Source: Bordetella parapertussis (GTDB lineage: Bacteria > Pseudomonadota > Gammaproteobacteria > Burkholderiales > Burkholderiaceae_B). Taken from it: a DNA stretch of 11,166 nt. The translations under genes were made by a program, and so were the position numbers. The notes beneath the pieces were generated by a model. That model saw only the letters and a program-made list of their open reading frames with translations. It was not told the origin of the DNA and searched no databases. Each line of letters opens with the position of its first letter. The first letter of the stretch is position 1. Location of the stretch: NCBI GenBank assembly GCA_945868195.1, contig CAMBLP010000070.1:1-11166 (forward strand), in the 5' to 3' direction. Shown here piece after piece: positions 7,742-11,166 of this stretch.

Positions 7742-7823
7742 ATTGGTTCAGCTCCTTAATAATGAATAGATGCACAGAAAGGACTACAAAGAACAAATGG
7801 TAATCGGGTGGATCAAACGATCA

Positions 7824-9167
7824 TCAGGCTGGAAAGACGGGCTCCCTCAGATGGTGATTCGTGACTTGTTGAAAAGCATGCCCAAGCCTCAGTACGATTT
7901 CCTCGGCAAATGGAGCAGCGGCAAGCTCCATGGAAAGAGGCATGCTATTTTCGGTAAAACCGCAAGGTAAGGCCAGGGCAGGCGCACCAGCGGCTGCAAA
8001 CACAGAGGTAAACTTTGGAATGGCCCGAATCGCATTGCTGTAATCCATGCCTGCAATCTCGGGCGCGGGAAATGGAACGGTTGGATGCAGCATGGCGTCA
8101 ACCGAATGCCAGACGCGCTCAAGACGGAGTTGAAAATTTTCAATCCAGCGTAAGGCTTCAGCGTATTGCGCGCCAGTGACATTTTTCCCGATTTCGTATC
8201 GGATTAAAAGATCTTGGCCATAATCTTTGCGCCTAAGCGCCAATTGCTTTTCGTGCATGGCATAGGCATCGGCCAGAATAATGCGAAACCCTAGCATCTG
8301 CTGTGCGTTCTCAACGTCACCCAAATCAATATCGACGATATCGACGCCCAGGTCGCGATAGATGCCGATGGCTTTTTCTAAGCTGAGTTTCAAGTCGGGA
8401 TGAATATCGTCAAAGAACCATCGTTTCATCACGCCAATGCGCATCCCTTTAACGGGATCGTTGAGGCGACGCGTGACCGCGGGGACGGGACGATCGATCG
8501 AGTATGCGTCGCTAGGATCATGTCCCGCGATGACTTCAAACGTGCGCGCTACATCTGAGACACGACGCGCCAACGGACCCAGGCTATCAAAGCGGGCACT
8601 CACCGCCACACTGCCGCTGCGTGAAATGCGACCGGTTGTGGGACGCAGACCTGCTAGCCCATTAAACGCGGCAGGTATGCGAATGGATCCGCCTGTGTCA
8701 CTACCAATCGATACCACGCTCATGCCAGCAGCCACCGAGGCGCCAGAGCCGCCACTTGAGCCGCCTGCGAAACATTTTAAATTCCAAGGATTTTTAACTG
8801 GACCAAAGTGCTGGCTTTGGCTGGTCGGTCCAAATACCCATTCGTGCAAGTTGGCCTTGCCTGTCAAGACAGACCCTGCTGCCAATAACCGATCGACGAT
8901 AAAGGCGTTTTGGGTGGGTCGACTGTCTTTCAAGATAATCGATGCGGCGGTCGTAGGCGTGCCCACCCAGTCTATGTTGTCTTTGAGCGAGACAGTGACT
9001 CCACCGAGTAATCCTGACCATTCGCCCCGATTTGTTAAATCATCAATACGTTGCGCACAGGCCAAGGCCTCAGTCGTTGTGACGGTCAGCATGGCATTAA
9101 GCGTTGGATTCCAACGCTTAATCTGCGATAAGGCGTGTTGAACACGACTCTGTGCTGTGTACGTCAC
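7824..9167 (-). CDS. Amidase signature family hydrolase
   Basis: A 447-residue amidase-signature enzyme with the full Ser-cisSer-Lys triad: K62 in VSLKDNID (59-66), cis-serine S137 in GGSSGGSG (135-142) and nucleophile S161 in DTGGSIRIP (157-165); the 24-residue distance between the two serines is the family norm. It hydrolyses an amide to an acid and ammonia or an amine. It is unlikely to be GatA of the tRNA amidotransferase because no gatB or gatC is nearby and its setting is catabolic. The start is GTG 9167, supported by AGGAG nine bases ahead; an ATG just upstream is out of frame and stops at once. Two in-frame TGA codons end the gene. It lies 54 bases after the glutaredoxin-DinB gene and 82 before dctP, so it probably acts on a compound imported by this TRAP system. 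It has no signal peptide, so it should be cytoplasmic. Confidence 0.95.
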   Translation of the reverse strand: MTYTAQSRVQHALSQIKRWNPTLNAMLTVTTTEALACAQRIDDLTNRGEWSGLLGGVTVSLKDNIDWVGTPTTAASIILKDSRPTQNAFIVDRLLAAGSVLTGKANLHEWVFGPTSQSQHFGPVKNPWNLKCFAGGSSGGSGASVAAGMSVVSIGSDTGGSIRIPAAFNGLAGLRPTTGRISRSGSVAVSARFDSLGPLARRVSDVARTFEVIAGHDPSDAYSIDRPVPAVTRRLNDPVKGMRIGVMKRWFFDDIHPDLKLSLEKAIGIYRDLGVDIVDIDLGDVENAQQMLGFRIILADAYAMHEKQLALRRKDYGQDLLIRYEIGKNVTGAQYAEALRWIENFQLRLERVWHSVDAMLHPTVPFPAPEIAGMDYSNAIRAIPKFTSVFAAAGAPALALPCGFTENSMPLSMELAAAPFAEEIVLRLGHAFQQVTNHHLREPVFPA

Positions 9168-9176
9168 CGCATCGAT

Positions 9177-9181
9177 CTCCT
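9177..9181 (-). promoter_or_regulatory. Shine-Dalgarno fixing the GTG start of the amidase
   Basis: The complement reads AGGAG, nine bases before GTG 9167. An ATG between them is in another frame and ends in TGA after one further codon, so this site decides in favour of the GTG start. Confidence 0.6.
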
Positions 9182-9221
9182 GTTTTATTATCCGATGTTT
9201 AAGATGCCAGGTGGTTGGTGC

Positions 9222-10007
9222 TCAACTTTCTATCTTCTCATCGTCCCACACTTTCTGCGGCATTGGCAAGCCTTCAAAAGTTTCTGGTGGAATCGGACGA
9301 TCGACCCTCACGGATAAACCCTCGAGCACCCACATCAGCTGCCTGGCATGCTGCGCGCTGTGCCAGACCGTTCTTTCCAGAAATTGATGTTGATTTTGAT
9401 CGCCATAATAAACATCAGCTTTTTGTTTCCAGCCATATTGTTGACCAGGACCATCAAACCATTCAGCGACGATTTTCTGAACATGTCGAAGGTAGCGAAG
9501 CATGACTTCGCGACCATTTTCCGTAGGACCCGGAAACCGGTTATACGATGCAAACGTCAAGGGAATGCCGTCTTTCTCTTCTAAAAAAGCATCCGCATTA
9601 TTAAAGATGTGATAGACGAGATCGGTGTAGCTTCTCGGACGGTTCGGAAGCATCGAGTGCAATGCTGAATCTGGAAGTTGCTGATAGAAACGTTCGGAGG
9701 ATTCGAGCACCAACATTAAGCGCCGTCTCAACTCATCGACGGGAAGCATGTTGAGATTGATGCCCTGAATACCCACTAAGTCAGCGACATCTTTAAGGAC
9801 TTGGCCATTAGCCCATTTTTTTCCCTTTGTCACGATCGGCACTTGACGAAGACCAAATTCAGCCAACTCTTCAAACGCTTTGGGGTCGCCTAATACATTG
9901 CGAGATTCAAACGGAATGTCGTAGCGCGTTAAAAACTCTTTTGTTCTTAGGCAGCTCGTGCAGCCAGGTTGCCAGTAAACACGAATGACGTCTGCTGCAA
10001 CATTCAT
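9222..10007 (-). CDS. Glutaredoxin-DinB fusion protein
   Basis: A 261-residue protein in two parts. Residues 7-80 form a glutaredoxin/thioredoxin-like domain: strand VIRVYW, redox motif C16-T-S-C19 after QPG, the cis-proline loop RQVPIV (P57), and a C-terminal helix ending DLVGI. Residues about 92-235 form a DinB-type four-helix bundle with metal-ligand histidines H133 (LVYHIFNNAD) and H216 and H220 (WHSAQHARQL), the usual H...HxxxH trio. DinB-fold proteins include mycothiol- and bacillithiol-dependent transferases and maleylpyruvate isomerase; proteobacteria use glutathione instead. A glutathione-linked metalloenzyme or self-reducing thiol transferase is therefore a reasonable inference, but no activity can be named. 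It is the first gene of the - strand group and abuts the divergent control region. GGGGA lies about seven bases before the ATG. No signal peptide is seen, so it should be cytoplasmic. Confidence 0.92.
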   Translation of the reverse strand: MNVAADVIRVYWQPGCTSCLRTKEFLTRYDIPFESRNVLGDPKAFEELAEFGLRQVPIVTKGKKWANGQVLKDVADLVGIQGINLNMLPVDELRRRLMLVLESSERFYQQLPDSALHSMLPNRPRSYTDLVYHIFNNADAFLEEKDGIPLTFASYNRFPGPTENGREVMLRYLRHVQKIVAEWFDGPGQQYGWKQKADVYYGDQNQHQFLERTVWHSAQHARQLMWVLEGLSVRVDRPIPPETFEGLPMPQKVWDDEKIES

Positions 10008-10123
10008 TTTTTGTCCCCATTTAAGTCTTGATTAGAGAATTTAATGTCATTATGTCCGAAATTCTGTGAAGCAAACTAGCATTCTTTTTTCGTACGGGTT
10101 TCTACTATCAGGAAATTACTAGA

Positions 10124-10138
10124 TTCTATACTATAGAA
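10124..10138. promoter_or_regulatory. Perfect 7-1-7 palindrome over the -10 region (possible operator)
   Basis: TTCTATACTATAGAA is a perfect inverted repeat of seven bases around a central C. It contains TATACT (10127-10132), five of six matches to the sigma-70 -10 box, so a protein bound here would block the promoter. No convincing -35 box is found 16-18 bases upstream, which suits an activator-dependent or weak promoter. The symmetric TCTATA...TATAGA also fits the loose T-N11-A pattern of LysR-type sites, though that pattern is very permissive. Confidence 0.45.
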
Positions 10139-10139
10139 G

Positions 10140-10157
10140 ACTTTGTCCGGACAAGGT
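10140..10157. promoter_or_regulatory. 18-base near-perfect palindrome TTGTCC-GGACAA with flanks (probable operator)
   Basis: ACTTTGTCCGGACAAGGT pairs at eight of nine positions, with a perfect 12-base core (10143-10154). It begins two bases after the first palindrome, about where transcription from the TATACT box would start, a typical repressor position. The GT...AC half-site symmetry is like operators of GntR-family (FadR/FCD) regulators, which often control acid catabolism and TRAP transporters; this assignment is inference. Confidence 0.5.
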
Positions 10158-10188
10158 GATAAACTTTTTAAAACATCACAATCGCTTA

Positions 10189-10707
10189 ATGAGTAACGAG
10201 ACAATGGAAATTCTTAAAGTGGGTCCTAATCGTTATCGCGCTAGCTACGGTCGTTACCTTGAGGACTTTGAGATCGGCGCGACCTATGAACACCGTCCGG
10301 GACGCACCATTACGGAAACGGACAATATCCATTTCTCTTTGCTGACGATGAATATGCACCCGATGCATTGTGATCATCATTTCGCTGCAAAAAGCGAATT
10401 TGGCCAACCTTTAGTCAATAGCGCTTTTACTCTGGCTGTTGTAGTCGGCATGACGGTAAACGATGTGAGCGGCAAGGCAATCGCTAACCTTGGCTGGAAA
10501 GACATCAATTTGCTTGCTCCAGTATTTGCAGGCGACACGCTGTATGCAGAGTCTGAAGTGTTAGAAAAGCGAGAATCTAAAAGCCGTCCCACACAAGGCA
10601 TCGTCACCGTGCGGACACGTGGCTTCAAGCAGGATGGAACAGAAGTGATCAACTTTGTTCGTTCGGCACTCGTACCAAAGCGCGGTCATGGCGTGGGTGA
10701 TACGTAA
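10189..10707 (+). CDS. MaoC-family (hot-dog fold) acyl-CoA hydratase/dehydratase
   Basis: A single hot-dog domain protein, 172 residues from ATG 10189. It shows GRYLEDFEIGATYEH (21-35), GRTITETDN (38-46), the hydratase motif region LLTMNMHPMHCDHHFAA (51-67), EFGQPLVNS (70-78), then NLGWKDINLLAPVFAGDTL and SRPTQGIVTVRTRG. The last two belong to a well-spread subgroup of enoyl-CoA-type hydratases related to mesaconyl- and itaconyl-CoA hydratases. Catalytic H60 is present, but the Asp of the usual GD-x-NP-x-H motif is N55 here. Start choice is uncertain: GTG 10156 would overlap the palindrome, ATG 10204 is also possible, and none has a strong Shine-Dalgarno. It probably adds or removes water on a CoA ester made by the CaiB-type transferase across the divergent region. 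The MmgE/PrpD gene follows after 44 bases. Confidence 0.88.
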   Translation: MSNETMEILKVGPNRYRASYGRYLEDFEIGATYEHRPGRTITETDNIHFSLLTMNMHPMHCDHHFAAKSEFGQPLVNSAFTLAVVVGMTVNDVSGKAIANLGWKDINLLAPVFAGDTLYAESEVLEKRESKSRPTQGIVTVRTRGFKQDGTEVINFVRSALVPKRGHGVGDT

Positions 10708-10751
10708 CCTCTGCAGCACATTTGATGACACCTGATACGTTGGAGTGAGAC

Positions 10752-11166
10752 ATGAAAAACGACCTAAACCAGGCAGTAATAGCCACCGCGTCAATTTCCG
10801 AGCAGCTCGCGGCATTTGCGGCAGGCTTTGACAAGCAAGTGATCCCCGAGGCCGTGCGTGAGCGAGCGCGACATTTGATGTTGGACTCGCTGGGGATTGC
10901 TTTTGCTTCGCGTGCCTATGACTTTGCTGACAAAGCGATGGCGGGTATTCGGGATTTGAACGAAGGCGGGCAATCCATAGTGATTGGTACTGCTGAAAAG
11001 CTTGACACACGCAATGCAATTTTGATGAATGGCATTTTGATACATGGACTCGATTTCGACGATACCCATGCCAAGGGCGTGATTCACGCGACCGCATCGG
11101 TGCTCCCTACGGTGCTTGCTGTCGCTGCCAAGTATGATCGTAGTGGCGAGGAGTTAGTCACGGCAT
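10752..11166 (+). CDS. MmgE/PrpD family protein, N-terminal part (3' end outside window)
   Basis: The frame opens at ATG 10752 and stays open to the window edge, giving the first 138 of an expected 450 or so residues. GGAG at 10742-10745, six bases ahead, supports the start. Family marks are HLMLDSLGIAFAS (41-53), the RNAILMNGILIHGLDFDDTH block (active-site loop LDFDDTH at 100-106) and the IHATASVLPTVLAVA helix (111-125). Members include 2-methylcitrate dehydratase (PrpD), cis-aconitate decarboxylase and iminodisuccinate epimerase, acting on tricarboxylates or substituted dicarboxylates. In this setting a dehydratase or isomerase making a branched unsaturated di- or tricarboxylate is likely, with the ICL-type lyase downstream in the same pathway. 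Which member it is cannot be told from this portion. Confidence 0.93.
   Translation, partial: MKNDLNQAVIATASISEQLAAFAAGFDKQVIPEAVRERARHLMLDSLGIAFASRAYDFADKAMAGIRDLNEGGQSIVIGTAEKLDTRNAILMNGILIHGLDFDDTHAKGVIHATASVLPTVLAVAAKYDRSGEELVTA

Larger units (their letters stand above)
10008..10188. promoter_or_regulatory. Divergent control region
   Basis: This A/T-rich stretch of 181 bases lies between the starts of the - strand group (10007) and the + strand MaoC gene (about 10189), and must hold promoters for both. Towards the MaoC gene there is TATACT at 10127-10132 within two palindromes. Towards the - strand group the complement has a CATAAT (about 10049-10054) with no good -35 partner. The word TGTCC occurs at 10012, 10053 and 10144 on the + strand, the last inside the larger palindrome. 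No regulator gene is visible in the window. Confidence 0.6.

Noticed and set aside
8437..9141. A 234-codon open frame on the + strand opposite the amidase gene.
   Set aside because: It shows no family likeness and lies wholly antisense to a gene with a complete catalytic triad; it is a frame shadow.
10156..10188. GTG 10156 as the start of the MaoC gene, adding 11 residues.
   Set aside because: It would place the start codon inside the 18-base palindrome and very near the likely transcription start, and the extra residues are not like the family; ATG 10189 or 10204 is preferred.

Overview
The window reads as an accessory catabolic island from a Burkholderiales-type betaproteobacterium. This is inferred from three things: a tripartite tricarboxylate (Bug-family) binding protein next to a complete TRAP transporter, the mix of CaiB, MmgE/PrpD and MaoC enzymes, and a moderate base composition (near 50% G+C by eye). 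There are no RNA genes, insertion sequences, CRISPR arrays or phage genes. Thirteen protein genes fill the window. All are intact except the first and the last, which run off its edges.

Layout. (1) Bases 1-1919, + strand: the C-terminal end of a Bug solute receptor, an RraA-like aldolase/lyase and a beta-keto acid cleavage (DUF849) family protein, closely packed. (2) Bases 1920-2064: a short convergent gap with no clear terminator. (3) Bases 2065-10007, - strand, transcribed from right to left: a glutaredoxin-DinB fusion, an amidase-signature hydrolase, TRAP transporter dctP-dctQ-dctM joined by two ATGA overlaps, an isochorismatase-type cysteine hydrolase, a CaiB/BaiF CoA-transferase, and an isocitrate lyase/PEP mutase family lyase. 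Gaps are at most about 80 bases, so one long operon is plausible. (4) Bases 10008-10188: a divergent control region with two perfect or near-perfect palindromes next to each other, the first covering a -10-like sequence. (5) Bases 10189-11166, + strand: a MaoC-type hydratase and the start of an MmgE/PrpD protein.

How the genes may work together (inference). The two binding proteins suggest uptake of carboxylates. The amidase and the isochorismatase-type hydrolase could release a carboxylic acid from an amide or carbamoyl compound. The CoA-transferase would activate the acid, and MaoC and MmgE/PrpD enzymes could hydrate or dehydrate it. The PEP-mutase-family lyase, the RraA-like protein and the BKACE protein are candidate carbon-carbon bond cleavers feeding central metabolism. 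The set resembles a re-assortment of parts from the methylcitrate, branched C5-dicarboxylate and nicotinate/dimethylmalate pathways, but matches no pathway I can name. The most unusual items are the glutaredoxin-DinB fusion, the BKACE homologue lacking the usual glutamate metal ligand, and the double-palindrome control region.
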